Counted from the first letter of the stretch, positions 10,188 to 19,520 are shown. The stretch: 64,000 nt of DNA from Aestuariimicrobium ganziense (GCF_015352975.1 NZ_JACYIZ010000001.1:124001-188000); one strand, 5' to 3'. The notes: generated from the sequence alone by a model not told the origin. A program made the numbers and translations.

Positions 10188-11197
10188 TCGCCCAGCCCAT
10201 CGTCGAGCCCACCCTGGAGTGGGCGAGCCTGACGATGGACGACCTGGTCGACATCGCAGAACTGTGCGAGGCCTGCGACTACATCGACGACCCCGCCCAG
10301 CGGATCACCTTCGAGGAGATCGCGGCCCAATTGAGCGCGCCCGGTGCCGACCTCGCCCGCCACGGCGTGGTCGGCCGCGACCGGGTGGGCACCGCGCTCG
10401 CGGTGGGCTGGCTGCACGGACGAGGCTTCAGCGAGGGTCGACCGCGGATGTGGCTGGAGTGGCGGGTGCACCCCGCCATGCGCCATCGCCAGATCGGCGG
10501 TGCCGTCGTGGCGTGGCTTCGCGACCGTGGACGCCAGTGGTACGACGAGGTCGCGCCCGACCGGCCTCGTCCGCCGCTGTGGATGGGCTGCTACGCCGAC
10601 CAGAAGTTGGGCCTTCGGCGCCACCAGCTCGAGCGCAACGACTTCGTCGGTGAGCACATCTACCGCGACATGCACGTGCACTTCGGCGACCACGACTTCG
10701 CCGACACCCCGCCCACACCACCTGCCGGCACCCGCTTGGTGCCGTTCGCGCCGGAGTGGTCGCCGGCGGTCTGGCAGGCCCACAACCAGGTCTTCGAGTC
10801 GTCACAGAAGGTGGCGCTGGTCGAGTGGGAGCACTCGCTGGTGGTGGCGACCGCGCGTCCGCAGTGGAGTTGGGTTGCCCTGACCGCTCCAGACACCACC
10901 GACGAGCCACCCACCGTGCTGGGTTACGCGATGAGCTCGGCCTACGAGGCCGACTGGGAACCGATGGGCTCCAGCGAGGGCTGGATCGACCGTCTGGGCG
11001 TGCTCGAGCAGGCTCGCGGACGAGGCATCGGCCAGGCCCTCGTCCTGGCCTGCCTGTCCAGCTACCAGCGCGCCGGGCTCGAGGGGGCAGGGGTCGGGGT
11101 CGACTCCGACAACCCGGCCGGTGCCGAGCGACTGTTCGAGCGGCTGGGCTTCGTGCAGGCCGATGCCGTGGTGCTGTACGGCCAGAGGTTCGCCTAG
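10184..11197 (+). CDS. Tandem GNAT-fold acetyltransferase
   Basis: 337 residues from a GTG that overlaps the preceding stop by 4 nt. It has two GNAT modules. In the first, RVHPAMRHRQIGGAVVAWL resembles motif A (R/Q-x-x-G-x-G/A). The second, with RLGVLEQARGRGIGQALVLACL, is canonical, followed by VDSDNPAGAERLFERLGF. The two-domain build recalls mycothiol synthase MshD, but length and context do not establish that; the substrate is unknown. Operon position suggests a link to the acyl-CoA reductase product. Its TAG stop forms the first half of the yebC -10 box. Confidence 0.8.
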   Translation: MIAQPIVEPTLEWASLTMDDLVDIAELCEACDYIDDPAQRITFEEIAAQLSAPGADLARHGVVGRDRVGTALAVGWLHGRGFSEGRPRMWLEWRVHPAMRHRQIGGAVVAWLRDRGRQWYDEVAPDRPRPPLWMGCYADQKLGLRRHQLERNDFVGEHIYRDMHVHFGDHDFADTPPTPPAGTRLVPFAPEWSPAVWQAHNQVFESSQKVALVEWEHSLVVATARPQWSWVALTAPDTTDEPPTVLGYAMSSAYEADWEPMGSSEGWIDRLGVLEQARGRGIGQALVLACLSSYQRAGLEGAGVGVDSDNPAGAERLFERLGFVQADAVVLYGQRFA

Positions 11198-11200
11198 ACT
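11195..11200 (+). promoter_or_regulatory. -10 box TAGACT of yebC, overlapping the upstream stop codon
   Basis: The first three bases are the TAG stop of the GNAT gene. A leader of about 28 nt follows, with a GAAAGG ribosome-binding site before the yebC ATG. Confidence 0.55.
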
Positions 11201-11234
11201 TGTCTCTCGCACCTGAGCGCGACGAAAGGCAACC

Positions 11235-12005
11235 ATGAGCGGTCACTCCAAGTGGGCCACCACCAAGCACAAGAAGGCAGTCATCGACGCCAAGCGCGGC
11301 AAGCTGTTCGCCAAGCTGATCAAGAACGTCGAGGTCGCAGCCCGGATCGGTGGTGGTGACCCCGGGGGGAACCCGACGCTCTACGACGCCATCCAGAAGG
11401 CCAAGAAGAGCTCGGTGCCGAACGACAACATCGACCGTGCGGTCAAGCGCGGCTCGGGTGCCGACGGCGGCGGGGCCAACTACGACACCATCATGTACGA
11501 GGCCTACGGCCCGGCCGGTGTGGCGATCCTGATCGAGTGCCTGACCGACAACCGCAACCGGGCGATCTCCGACGTGCGCGTCGCCGTCACCCGCAACGGC
11601 GCCACCATGGCCGACGGTGGTTCGGTGCAGCGGATCTTCGCCCGCAAGGGCGTCGTCATCGTCCCCAAGCAGCAGGGCGAGCGCACGGTGACCGAGGACG
11701 ACGTGCTCGAGGCCACCCTCGATGCCGAGCCCGAGGACGTCGTCGACTCCGGTGAGGTCTTCGAAGTGGTCAGCGACCCGAGCGTGGTCGTCGAGGTGCG
11801 CAAGGCCGTCCAGGCCGCCGGTCTCGACTACGACTCCGCCGAGGTGGAGTTCCGGGCCGACTTCGACCAGCAGCTGACCTCGGTCGACGAGGCCCAGAAG
11901 CTGTTTCGGGTGATCGACGCCCTGGAGGACTCCGACGACGTGCAGAACGTGTACACCAACGTCGACCTGCCCGACGAGGTTGCGGCGGCCCTCGACGCCG
12001 AGTGA
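11235..12005 (+). CDS. yebC: YebC/PmpR family protein (translation or transcription factor)
   Basis: 256 residues with the family opening [13 protein letters not shown] and the conserved [11 protein letters not shown] and [20 protein letters not shown] stretches. Homologues were described as DNA-binding regulators; recent work on the family links it to ribosomes and proline-rich stretches. It lies directly upstream of ruvC, as in most bacteria. It is expressed from TAGACT at 11195 with a short leader and ribosome-binding site. Confidence 0.96.
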   Translation: MSGHSKWATTKHKKAVIDAKRGKLFAKLIKNVEVAARIGGGDPGGNPTLYDAIQKAKKSSVPNDNIDRAVKRGSGADGGGANYDTIMYEAYGPAGVAILIECLTDNRNRAISDVRVAVTRNGATMADGGSVQRIFARKGVVIVPKQQGERTVTEDDVLEATLDAEPEDVVDSGEVFEVVSDPSVVVEVRKAVQAAGLDYDSAEVEFRADFDQQLTSVDEAQKLFRVIDALEDSDDVQNVYTNVDLPDEVAAALDAE

Positions 12006-12061
12006 GCCCACGGGCGGGTGCTGCGCAGCGTGTCGCCACGGCACGCCGCGGGGCGACCGGC

Positions 12062-12067
12062 TAGGGT
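12062..12067 (+). promoter_or_regulatory. -10 box TAGGGT, leaderless ruvC promoter
   Basis: TAGGGT ends 7 nt before the ATG at 12075. It supports that start over the GTG at 12123, where many RuvC proteins would begin. Confidence 0.5.
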
Positions 12068-12074
12068 TTCGAAC

Positions 12075-12656
12075 ATGTGTTCGGCCCCTGTCAGCGTGCC
12101 CGTGACGGGCCGGCGTGGGCCCGTGCGGGTGCTCGGCATCGACCCCGGCCTGACCCGCTGTGGCGTCGGCGTGGTCGAGGGCACTGTGGGCCGCCCGCCC
12201 ACCTTGGTGGCGGTCGGGGTGATCAGGACGACGCCAGACCTCGACCCGGCGATCCGACTGTTGCGGATCGAAGAGGGTCTGGAGGAGTGGCTCACGCTGC
12301 ACCGGCCCGACCGGGTGGCCGTCGAACGAGTCTTTGCCCAGCACAACCTGCACAGCGTCACCGGCACCGCCCAGGCCGCAGGGGTGGCCATGCTGGTCGC
12401 CGCCCGGCGGGGGATCCCGGTGGTGACCCACACCCCGACCGAGGTGAAGGCTGCCGTCACCGGCTCGGGCCGCGCCGAGAAGCAGCAGGTGGCCCAGATG
12501 GTGGCCCGGGTGCTGCGACTGGACGAGCCGCCCCGTCCGGCTGACGCTGCTGACGCGGTCGCCCTGGCCATCACGCACCTGTGGCGGGGCTCGGCCACCA
12601 ACCGCTACGCCGAACTCGTGGAGCGCCACGCCGGCTCGAGAGGAACCAGACGATGA
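12075..12656 (+). CDS. ruvC: Holliday junction resolvase RuvC
   Basis: Mg-dependent endonuclease cutting Holliday junctions, acting with RuvAB. 193 residues from the ATG at 12075; a GTG at 12123 would give the more usual 177 residues beginning at RVLGIDPG. Catalytic acidic residues are visible: Asp in [10 protein letters not shown], Glu in [11 protein letters not shown], and the Asp pair in [11 protein letters not shown] keep the upstream start because TAGGGT lies 7 nt before it; the extra 16 residues have no recognisable motif. The stop overlaps ruvA by 4 nt. Confidence 0.94.
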   Translation: MCSAPVSVPVTGRRGPVRVLGIDPGLTRCGVGVVEGTVGRPPTLVAVGVIRTTPDLDPAIRLLRIEEGLEEWLTLHRPDRVAVERVFAQHNLHSVTGTAQAAGVAMLVAARRGIPVVTHTPTEVKAAVTGSGRAEKQQVAQMVARVLRLDEPPRPADAADAVALAITHLWRGSATNRYAELVERHAGSRGTRR

Positions 12657-13258
12657 TCTCCCAACTGCGCGGCACCGTGGTGGCCGCTGGTGCCACCTGG
12701 GTCGTGCTCGACCTGTCCGGTTTCGGGGTGAGGGCGCTGTGCCCGCCGGCGACCGCCGCCGGTGTCCGGTTGGGCGAGGAGTCGGTGCTGCACACCTCAC
12801 TGGTCGTGCGAGAGGATTCACTCACCCTGTACGGCTTCGCCGATGCCACCGAACGCGATGCCTTCGAACTCGTCCAGACCGCCTCAGGAGTCGGCCCCAA
12901 GCTCGCCCAGGCCATCGTCAGCGTGCTCAGCCCCAGTGATCTGGTGCAGGCCATCAGCACCGAGAACCTCACTCGGTTGTGTGCGGTGCCCGGCATCGGC
13001 CGCAAGGGCGCTCAGAAGTTGGTCATCGAACTCAAGGACAAGGTGCTCAGCCTGGGCGTCGACACCCCGGCCGCACCGGCGGTCAGCAGCGCTGACCAGG
13101 CCTGGCGTGAACAGGTGACTGACGGGCTGGTCGGCCTGGGATGGTCAGCCAGGGATGCCGAGGCGGCCTGCGACGCGGTCGCCCCGATGGCCGCCGACGA
13201 CCCATCGGTGGGGGTGGCCACGCTGATGCGGGCCGCGCTGAAGAGCCTGGCTCGCTGA
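12653..13258 (+). CDS. ruvA: Holliday junction branch-migration protein RuvA
   Basis: Junction-binding tetramer that loads RuvB. 201 residues: N-terminal OB fold ([10 protein letters not shown] to LYGF), then two helix-hairpin-helix motifs ([13 protein letters not shown] and [18 protein letters not shown]), and the C-terminal three-helix domain that contacts RuvB (residues about 150-201). The ATG lies in the last codons of ruvC (ATGA overlap). Confidence 0.97.
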   Translation: MISQLRGTVVAAGATWVVLDLSGFGVRALCPPATAAGVRLGEESVLHTSLVVREDSLTLYGFADATERDAFELVQTASGVGPKLAQAIVSVLSPSDLVQAISTENLTRLCAVPGIGRKGAQKLVIELKDKVLSLGVDTPAAPAVSSADQAWREQVTDGLVGLGWSARDAEAACDAVAPMAADDPSVGVATLMRAALKSLAR

Positions 13259-13278
13259 GTCGTGCAACAGTGGGCACC

Positions 13279-14301
13279 GTGAGTCACTCGCAGGTCGATC
13301 CGCACGCCGAGCCCGAGGAGCGGGCCGTCGAGGCACAGCTTCGTCCCACCACGCTCGGCGAGTTCGAGGGCCAGCCGCGGGTCAGCGACCAGTTGGGCCT
13401 GGTGCTCGACGCCGCCAAGCACCGGGGGACGGTGCCCGACCACGTGTTGTTGTCCGGACCGCCCGGGCTGGGCAAGACCACGCTGGCGATGATCATCGCC
13501 GCCGAGATGCAGGCACCTCTGCGGATCAGTTCGGGGCCGGCCATCCAGCACGCCGGTGACCTGGCCGCGATCCTGTCGGGCCTGAGCGAGGGCGAGGTGT
13601 TCTTCCTCGACGAGATCCACCGGATGTCCCGGCCGGCCGAGGAGATGCTCTACCTGGCCATGGAGGACTTCCGGGTCGACGTGGTGGTGGGCAAGGGTCC
13701 CGGGGCCACGGCGATCCCGATCGACATCCCGCCGTTCACCCTGGTCGGCGCCACCACCCGCGCGGGGCTGCTGCCTGGTCCACTGCGCGACCGTTTCGGG
13801 TTCACCGCCAGCCTCGACTTCTACGACGACACGCCGCTTCGCCACATCGTGCTGCGCTCGGCGGGCGTGCTCGGGGTGGGCGTGGACGAGGACTCCGCCG
13901 CGGTGATCGCCTCGCGGTCCAGGGGCACGCCGCGCATCGCGAACCGGCTGCTGCGCCGGGTGCGTGACTTCGCGCAGGTGCGCAACGCGGGGACGATCAC
14001 CCCTGAGTTGGCCGCCGAGGCGCTCCAGCTCTACGAGGTGGACGAACTCGGGCTCGACCGGCTCGACCGCAACGTGCTCGAGGCGCTGTGCCTGCGCTTC
14101 GGTGGGGGACCGGTGGGGTTGTCGACGCTGGCCATCGCTATCGGTGAGGAGACCGAGACCGTCGAGGAGGTCGCCGAGGCCTACCTGGTGCGGCTGGGCT
14201 TCCTGATGCGCACCCAGCGGGGGCGGGTCGCCACTGCGCGCGCCTGGCGCCACCTGGGCATGGACGAACCCCGGGGCGACGCCGACCTGTTCTCCAGCTG
14301 A
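13279..14301 (+). CDS. ruvB: Holliday junction branch-migration ATPase RuvB
   Basis: AAA+ motor of the RuvAB complex. 340 residues from the GTG at 13279. Walker [10 protein letters not shown] is at about 59-67, Walker B FFLDEIHR at about 112, sensor 1 VGATTRAG, an arginine finger in GPLRDRFG, and a C-terminal winged helix ([13 protein letters not shown] onward). A weak hexamer AACAGT precedes this GTG by 7 nt, but ruvB is only 20 nt after ruvA and is probably mostly co-transcribed. A GTG at 13270 is the alternative start. Confidence 0.97.
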   Translation: MSHSQVDPHAEPEERAVEAQLRPTTLGEFEGQPRVSDQLGLVLDAAKHRGTVPDHVLLSGPPGLGKTTLAMIIAAEMQAPLRISSGPAIQHAGDLAAILSGLSEGEVFFLDEIHRMSRPAEEMLYLAMEDFRVDVVVGKGPGATAIPIDIPPFTLVGATTRAGLLPGPLRDRFGFTASLDFYDDTPLRHIVLRSAGVLGVGVDEDSAAVIASRSRGTPRIANRLLRRVRDFAQVRNAGTITPELAAEALQLYEVDELGLDRLDRNVLEALCLRFGGGPVGLSTLAIAIGEETETVEEVAEAYLVRLGFLMRTQRGRVATARAWRHLGMDEPRGDADLFSS

Positions 14302-14352
14302 GGAGCAATCGCGCTCCACGGGGGCGGTTCGGGCTTTTCGGGCGTGAGTCGC

Positions 14353-14358
14353 TAGTCT
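14353..14358 (+). promoter_or_regulatory. -10 box TAGTCT for the yajC-secD-secF operon
   Basis: It lies in the 93-nt gap after ruvB, the only gap in this part large enough for a promoter. A GAGGAG ribosome-binding site (14379-14384) precedes the yajC GTG. Confidence 0.5.
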
Positions 14359-14394
14359 TGGCAGGTCCAAACCCCCGCGAGGAGTTTCACAGTC

Positions 14395-14916
14395 GTGCAC
14401 ACGCTCCAGACCCAGGTCCCCTCGACCTTGATCATGCTGGCCCTGGCCGGTCTGCTGTTCTACTTCATGATCATCCGGCCGGCCCGCAAGCAGATGGCCA
14501 ACCAGCGTGCCCAGCGCCAGGAGGTGAACGCAGGCACCGAGGTCGGTGCCCGGGTGATGCTGGCCAGTGGGCTGATCGGTACCGTCCGCGTGGTCGGTGA
14601 ACGCCAGATCATCCTCGAACTGGCACCGGGCATCGAGGTGACCGTGCTCAAGGACGCCGTGAGCCGGATCCTCGCCCCCGAGGACGAGGACTTCGACTAC
14701 GACGACGGCGACGACGAACTCGAGGTGGTCGGAGCTGTCGAGGGCGATGAGCCGGTCGTCCACGGCTACGAGCAGGTTCACGGGGAGCAGCTGCACGAGG
14801 AGCAGGTCTTCGGCCGCGACAGCATCGGTGCCGACGACGACCAGTTCGCCCCGGTGATCTCCAACGAACCCGCCGAGCCCACCGAACCCCCCAGCGACCC
14901 CGCGCCGCGGGCCTGA
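14395..14916 (+). CDS. yajC: Preprotein translocase accessory subunit YajC
   Basis: Single-span membrane partner of SecDF. 173 residues: one helix at about 11-27 (LIMLALAGLLFYFMII), then the conserved RPARKQMANQRAQ and the soluble YajC domain. The last ~75 residues are a very acidic tail rich in Asp and Glu, far longer than in Escherichia coli (110 residues in all). The GTG start is set by GAGGAG 10 nt upstream. It lies 23 nt before secD in the standard order. Confidence 0.93.
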   Translation: MHTLQTQVPSTLIMLALAGLLFYFMIIRPARKQMANQRAQRQEVNAGTEVGARVMLASGLIGTVRVVGERQIILELAPGIEVTVLKDAVSRILAPEDEDFDYDDGDDELEVVGAVEGDEPVVHGYEQVHGEQLHEEQVFGRDSIGADDDQFAPVISNEPAEPTEPPSDPAPRA

Positions 14917-14939
14917 CCCCTTCGAGAAGGTAGACAACC

Positions 14940-16634
14940 GTGGCGACACAGAGCACACGGCGGCACCACCCCGGGCGCACCCTGCTGGTGTTCCTGCTGG
15001 TCTGCGCGTCGATGTTCGGCCTGATGGCGCTGGCCAAGACCTGGACTCCGCGCCTGGGTCTCGACCTGCGCGGCGGCACCACCATCACCCTGACCGCCCG
15101 CAACACCAGTGGCTCGGGCAGCGTCTCGGCGACCAGCCTCGAACTGGCGCGAGGCATCATCCAGCAGCGCGTCGACTCGTTGGGTGTCGGCGAGGCCGAG
15201 GTGACCACCCAGGGCGACAACCACATCGTGGTCAGCGTGCCCAACGTGCAGCGTGACGAGCTGATCCGCCTGGTCGGCCAGACCGCCATGCTCAGCTTCC
15301 GAAACATCTACCAGAGCGCCCAGAGCATGCCCCCGGCCGCGACACCGAGCCCGACCCCGGGCAACGGCAGCGCCGTACCGAGCGGATCGGCGTCCCCCTC
15401 GACCAGTGCCAGCCCGTCGGCCAGCCCGACCCCGAGCGTCCAGGCCACCCCGACCCCACCGGGCCTGCCCACCGCGCCGCCGCCGGAGCCCACCCCTCGT
15501 CCCAGCACCCCTGCCCCCGTGCAGCCCGAACTGGACGAGAAGCTGCAGTGGCAGCCCAGCCAGCAGGACATGGTCGACTTCTCGACCTGGAACTGTGGCG
15601 ACCCGATGCCCGACGTGCCTGACCAGCCGCTGTTCGCGTGCGACGTGTTTGCCCAGAAGTACCTGCTCGGCCCCGAGATCATTCCCGGCGAGTGGGTGAC
15701 CGACGCCCAGGCCGGCATGCGCCAGGGCGACATCATCTACGTGGTCACCCTGCAGTTCAACAAGCAGGGCACCGACGCCTTCCTGGCCGCCACCACGCGG
15801 CTGTCAACCCTGCAGGACCCGATGAACCGGTTCGCCATCGTCCTCGACGGTGACGTCATCAGCTCTCCGTCGGTCAGCCAGCCGATCCCCGGCGGCAGCG
15901 CCGAGATCAGCGGCAGCTTCAACCAGCAGACCTCGACCGAACTCGCCAACGTGCTGCGCTACGGCGCCCTGCCGCTGGCCTTCGACGTGTCGTCGGTCGA
16001 CAACGTGTCGGCGTCGCTGGGTGGCGAGCAACTGCGCGGAGGCATCATCGCCGGCATCGTCGGCCTGATCCTGGTGACCGCCTACAGCTTCTTCTACTAC
16101 CGCGGTCTGGGCATCGTCGTGGTCGGCTCACTGGTGGTGGCCGGTGTGATGACCTACGCCTCGATGGTGTTGCTCGGCGAGGCGGTCGGATTCGCGCTGA
16201 ACCTGCCCGGCATCGCCGGCGCCATCGTCGCCATCGGCATGACCGCCGACTCGTTCATCATCTACTTCGAACGCATCCGTGACGAGATCCGCGACGGCAG
16301 ACCACTGCGTACCGCGATCGAGACCGGATGGCAGAAGGCGCGCAGCACCATCGTGATCGCCGACGCGGTCTCGTTGCTGTCGGCCCTGGTGCTGTTCATC
16401 CTGGCGATCGGTGCGGTCAAGGGCTTCGCGTTCACGCTCGGCCTGACCACCCTGATCGACCTGGCGATCATCTTCTTCTTCACCAAGCCGCTGATGTCGC
16501 TGCTGGGACGCACCAAGTTCTTCGGCCAGGGTCACCGCCTCAGTGGCCTGGACGCCCGGCACATGGGCGTTTCCCGTGATTCGTTGCTGGGACGACGTGC
16601 CCGCCAGACCCGCCGTCGCGTGAAGGAGGCCTGA
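14940..16634 (+). CDS. secD: Protein translocase subunit SecD
   Basis: Membrane subunit using the proton gradient to help pull secreted proteins across after SecA. 564 residues: helix 1 at about 13-32, periplasmic P1 head with GLDLRGGT, and five further helices at about 365-535 with the RND/SecD signatures. Between about residues 130 and 198 the P1 domain is interrupted by a low-complexity Pro/Ser/Thr/Ala stretch, probably a flexible extracytoplasmic linker. GTG start with GAGAAGG upstream. It is followed 3 nt later by secF. Confidence 0.96.
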   Translation: MATQSTRRHHPGRTLLVFLLVCASMFGLMALAKTWTPRLGLDLRGGTTITLTARNTSGSGSVSATSLELARGIIQQRVDSLGVGEAEVTTQGDNHIVVSVPNVQRDELIRLVGQTAMLSFRNIYQSAQSMPPAATPSPTPGNGSAVPSGSASPSTSASPSASPTPSVQATPTPPGLPTAPPPEPTPRPSTPAPVQPELDEKLQWQPSQQDMVDFSTWNCGDPMPDVPDQPLFACDVFAQKYLLGPEIIPGEWVTDAQAGMRQGDIIYVVTLQFNKQGTDAFLAATTRLSTLQDPMNRFAIVLDGDVISSPSVSQPIPGGSAEISGSFNQQTSTELANVLRYGALPLAFDVSSVDNVSASLGGEQLRGGIIAGIVGLILVTAYSFFYYRGLGIVVVGSLVVAGVMTYASMVLLGEAVGFALNLPGIAGAIVAIGMTADSFIIYFERIRDEIRDGRPLRTAIETGWQKARSTIVIADAVSLLSALVLFILAIGAVKGFAFTLGLTTLIDLAIIFFFTKPLMSLLGRTKFFGQGHRLSGLDARHMGVSRDSLLGRRARQTRRRVKEA

Positions 16635-16637
16635 GCC

Positions 16638-17786
16638 ATGGCTCCGACCAAGAAGTTGAGCGAGCGGCTCTACACCGGCGACTTCGCCTTCGAGTTCGTC
16701 AAGCACCGCCGGCGCTGGTACATCCTGTCGGCGGTCATCCTGACCATCTGCCTGCTCGCCCTGGCGGTGCGTGGGCTCAACATGGGCATCGAGTTCACCG
16801 GTGGCGCCAGCTTCCAGGCCCCGACCCAGGTCTCGGCCGACACCGTCGATCGCGCCCGCACGGCGCTGGCCAACAGTGGTGTCGAGGCACTCAGCGATGC
16901 CAACGTCGTCACCATCGGCGACCAGACGGTGCGCGCCCAGACCAGGAGCCTCACCACCGAGGAGGTCTCGAAGGTGCGCGAGGCGCTGGCGGCGGAGTTC
17001 GGCAGCACCAAGGAGCAGATCGCCTACTCCTCGGTCGGCAAGTCCTGGGGTGACCAGATCACCCAGAAGGGCCTGCAGGCGCTGATCATCTTCATGACCC
17101 TGGTCGCGCTGATGATCTGGGCCTACTTCCGGGACTGGAAGATGTCGGTGGCCGCCCTGGTCGCCCTGGTGCACGACCTGATCGTGACCGTCGGCGTCTA
17201 TGCGATCGTCGGGTTCACCGTCACCCCCGCCAGCCTGATCGGCGTGCTGACCATCCTCGGCTACTCGCTGTACGACACGGTGGTGGTCTTCGACAAGGTC
17301 CGCGAGAACGTGGCCGGTCTGGCCAACACCGGCCGCAGCTACTCCGAGGCGGCCAACCACGCGGTCAACCAGGTGCTGATCCGCTCGCTGAACACCACGA
17401 TCATCGGCGTGCTGCCGGTGGCGGCGTTGCTGATCGCCGGTGCCTTCGTGCTCGGCCAGGGCCCCCTGGAGGACCTCGGCCTGGCCCTGTTGGTCGGCAT
17501 GGTGGCCGGCGCGTACTCGTCCATCTTCATCGCCACCCCGTTGCTGGCGCAGATGCGCGAGCGTGAGCCCGACATGCAGGCCCTGGCCCGGGCGGCTGCG
17601 CGTCGCCACGGCAAGCGCGCGGTCAGTGCGACCGTGGCCGGCACCCCGGTCACCGTGGCCAGCGCCGACGACGAGGACCTCGCCCCGGTCGACCTCCCGG
17701 TGGGCGTCACCGACGAGGACGGCGAGGTCGTCCAGACCCCGCGGGTGCAGCCCCGCAAGACCTCTCGGCGCGGACGAGGCCGCTGA
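16638..17786 (+). CDS. secF: Protein translocase subunit SecF
   Basis: Partner of SecD. 382 residues with helix 1 at about 29-47, the GIEFTGGASF motif, and five C-terminal helices including ILGYSLYDTVVVFDKVREN. A ~70-residue charged cytoplasmic tail ends in Arg-rich sequence (RKTSRRGRGR). A strong AAGGAGG lies just before the overlapping region of the secD stop, giving tight 1:1 coupling. Confidence 0.97.
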   Translation: MAPTKKLSERLYTGDFAFEFVKHRRRWYILSAVILTICLLALAVRGLNMGIEFTGGASFQAPTQVSADTVDRARTALANSGVEALSDANVVTIGDQTVRAQTRSLTTEEVSKVREALAAEFGSTKEQIAYSSVGKSWGDQITQKGLQALIIFMTLVALMIWAYFRDWKMSVAALVALVHDLIVTVGVYAIVGFTVTPASLIGVLTILGYSLYDTVVVFDKVRENVAGLANTGRSYSEAANHAVNQVLIRSLNTTIIGVLPVAALLIAGAFVLGQGPLEDLGLALLVGMVAGAYSSIFIATPLLAQMREREPDMQALARAAARRHGKRAVSATVAGTPVTVASADDEDLAPVDLPVGVTDEDGEVVQTPRVQPRKTSRRGRGR

Positions 17787-17814
17787 GCCCCACACGAGTG
17801 ACAGGATCACTGGC

Positions 17815-18345
17815 ATGGCTGATCTCGAGTTGATCGCGTCGCTGATCCGCGACGTACCCGACTTCCCCAAGCCGGGCGTGGTGTTCAAGGACATCACCCC
17901 GCTGCTGGCCTCACCCCAGGGCTTCGACGAGGCGGTCACCGCGTTGATCGAGTCGATCAGCGGTGAGGTCGACGTGGTCGTCGGCATGGAGGCGCGAGGG
18001 TTCATCTTCGCGGCCCCGGTCGCCCTGCGGCTGGGTGCGGGGTTCGTCCCGGTTCGCAAGCCGGGCAAGCTGCCCGGCGACGTCTTCGAGGAGTCGTTCG
18101 ACCTCGAGTACGGCGCAGAGACACTCACCGTGCACCGCGACGCGGTGCCACGCGGCAGCCGGGTGCTGGTGATCGACGACGTGCTCGCGACCGGCGGCAC
18201 GATCGGGGCCACCGCCGGGCTGCTGAAGAAGCTCGGAGCCGAACTGGTCCAGGTCTCGGTGCTGGTCGAACTCGGCTTCCTCGGGGGTCGGGCCCGCCTC
18301 GAGCGTGAGGGCATCGACTCGTTCGCGTCGGTGCTGACCGTCTGA
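17815..18345 (+). CDS. apt: Adenine phosphoribosyltransferase
   Basis: Purine salvage: adenine plus PRPP to AMP. 176 residues, family length. The PRPP loop VLVIDDVLATGGT is at about 117-129, with MEARGFIFAAP and the FPKPGVVFKDITPLL opening. It sits between secF and relA, as in mycobacteria. The ATG is preceded by CAGGAT with 7-nt spacing, which could be a weak leaderless -10 or serve as a poor ribosome-binding site. Confidence 0.96.
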   Translation: MADLELIASLIRDVPDFPKPGVVFKDITPLLASPQGFDEAVTALIESISGEVDVVVGMEARGFIFAAPVALRLGAGFVPVRKPGKLPGDVFEESFDLEYGAETLTVHRDAVPRGSRVLVIDDVLATGGTIGATAGLLKKLGAELVQVSVLVELGFLGGRARLEREGIDSFASVLTV

Positions 18346-18363
18346 GCGCCGGGATCACCTGCC

Positions 18364-19455
18364 ATGGCGAGCAACCGGTCACGCACCTCGAGCAACTGGC
18401 GCCAGCAGGCCCTGGTCAGCATGCCCCGGCGGCCGGGGTCGACGCCGTTCCGGGAACTGCTTCGCCGGATGCTGCTGGCCGCGCTGTTGCTCACCCTGAG
18501 CACCCTGATCGTCTGGTTCGACCGTGACTCCTACGTCGACAACACCGGCCAGGACGGCATCTCGCTGGTCGACGCCATCTACTACTCGACGGTCACCGTC
18601 ACCACCACCGGCTACGGTGACATCACCCCACTGGCCCCCCATGCCCGCCTGATCAACGCGATCGTGGTGACCCCGCTGCGCATCGGGTTCCTGGTGCTGT
18701 TGGTCGGCACCACCCTCGAGGTGCTGGCCAACGAGGGTCGCCGTGGCATGAAGGACGCTGCCTGGAGGAAACGCATGCGCAACCACACCGTGATCATCGG
18801 TTACGGCACCAAGGGCCGGGCCGCGGTCAACACCCTGCGGCGCCATGAGCTGCCGATGGACAAGATCGTCGTGATCGACGTCAACTCCCAGAACGTCAAC
18901 GACGCCAACATCGACGGGGTGGCCGCCTTCCAGGGTGACGGCAGTCGTCGCGACCTGCTGCACCGGGTCGAGATCGGCAAGGCCCGCGAGGTGATCATCA
19001 CCCTCGATCGCGACGACACCGCGATCCTGACCACGCTCACCGTGCGCCAGCTCAACCCGCGGGCGCACATCGTGGTCTCGGTGCGTGAGCACGAGAACGT
19101 GCCCCTGCTGCGCCAGTCGGGTGCAGACATGGTGGTGACCAGCTCCGACACCGTGGGACGACTGATGGGCCTGTCGAGCGTGAACCCGTTCGTCGGCACG
19201 GTGATGGAGGACCTGCTGACCCACGGTGAGGGTCTCGAGGTGGGACTGCGCCAGGTCAAGCCCGAGGAGGTGGGCAACTCGCCGGGGGCGATCACCGATG
19301 AGAAGGTGCTCGGCGTCGTCCGCCACGAGGTGCTGCGGCGCTACTACGACCCCACCGTCGAGAGCCTGCAGCTCGGCGACTCGCTGGTGGTGGTGCGCCG
19401 CTCGGCCACACCGGCCAAGCCGTACCCCAACTTCCACGCCGACGACGACTTCTGA
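18364..19455 (+). CDS. Two-helix potassium channel with RCK (TrkA-N) domain
   Basis: 363 residues: cytoplasmic N-terminus, helix 1 at about 33-53, a pore loop with the selectivity filter TTTGYGD (80-86), helix 2 (about 98-118), then an RCK domain. The RCK Rossmann motif is IIGYGTKGRAAV (about 142-153), with the strand-end aspartate in VVIDVN, and a TrkA-C-like tail follows. This is the MthK-like layout of ligand-gated K+ channels; whether NAD(H), Ca2+ or a dinucleotide is the ligand cannot be read. It lies 18 nt after apt. Confidence 0.9.
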   Translation: MASNRSRTSSNWRQQALVSMPRRPGSTPFRELLRRMLLAALLLTLSTLIVWFDRDSYVDNTGQDGISLVDAIYYSTVTVTTTGYGDITPLAPHARLINAIVVTPLRIGFLVLLVGTTLEVLANEGRRGMKDAAWRKRMRNHTVIIGYGTKGRAAVNTLRRHELPMDKIVVIDVNSQNVNDANIDGVAAFQGDGSRRDLLHRVEIGKAREVIITLDRDDTAILTTLTVRQLNPRAHIVVSVREHENVPLLRQSGADMVVTSSDTVGRLMGLSSVNPFVGTVMEDLLTHGEGLEVGLRQVKPEEVGNSPGAITDEKVLGVVRHEVLRRYYDPTVESLQLGDSLVVVRRSATPAKPYPNFHADDDF

Positions 19456-19474
19456 TCCGTCGCTGACAGCGGGC

Positions 19475-19480
19475 TAGACT
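19475..19480 (+). promoter_or_regulatory. -10 box TAGACT of relA
   Basis: It lies 20 nt after the channel stop. A leader of about 33 nt includes AGAGAGG (19508-19514), six nt before the relA GTG. Confidence 0.55.
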
Positions 19481-19520
19481 GGCGGCCAGACAGGACGGGC
19501 CACGACCAGAGAGGCCGCGC

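Noticed and set aside
16128..18503. A 791-codon antisense frame across secD, secF and apt.
   Set aside because: It spans several well-supported genes on the other strand and is a GC-driven shadow with no family signature. The same holds for the 639-codon frame antisense to carB (52246-54165) and the 648-codon one at 13012-14958.
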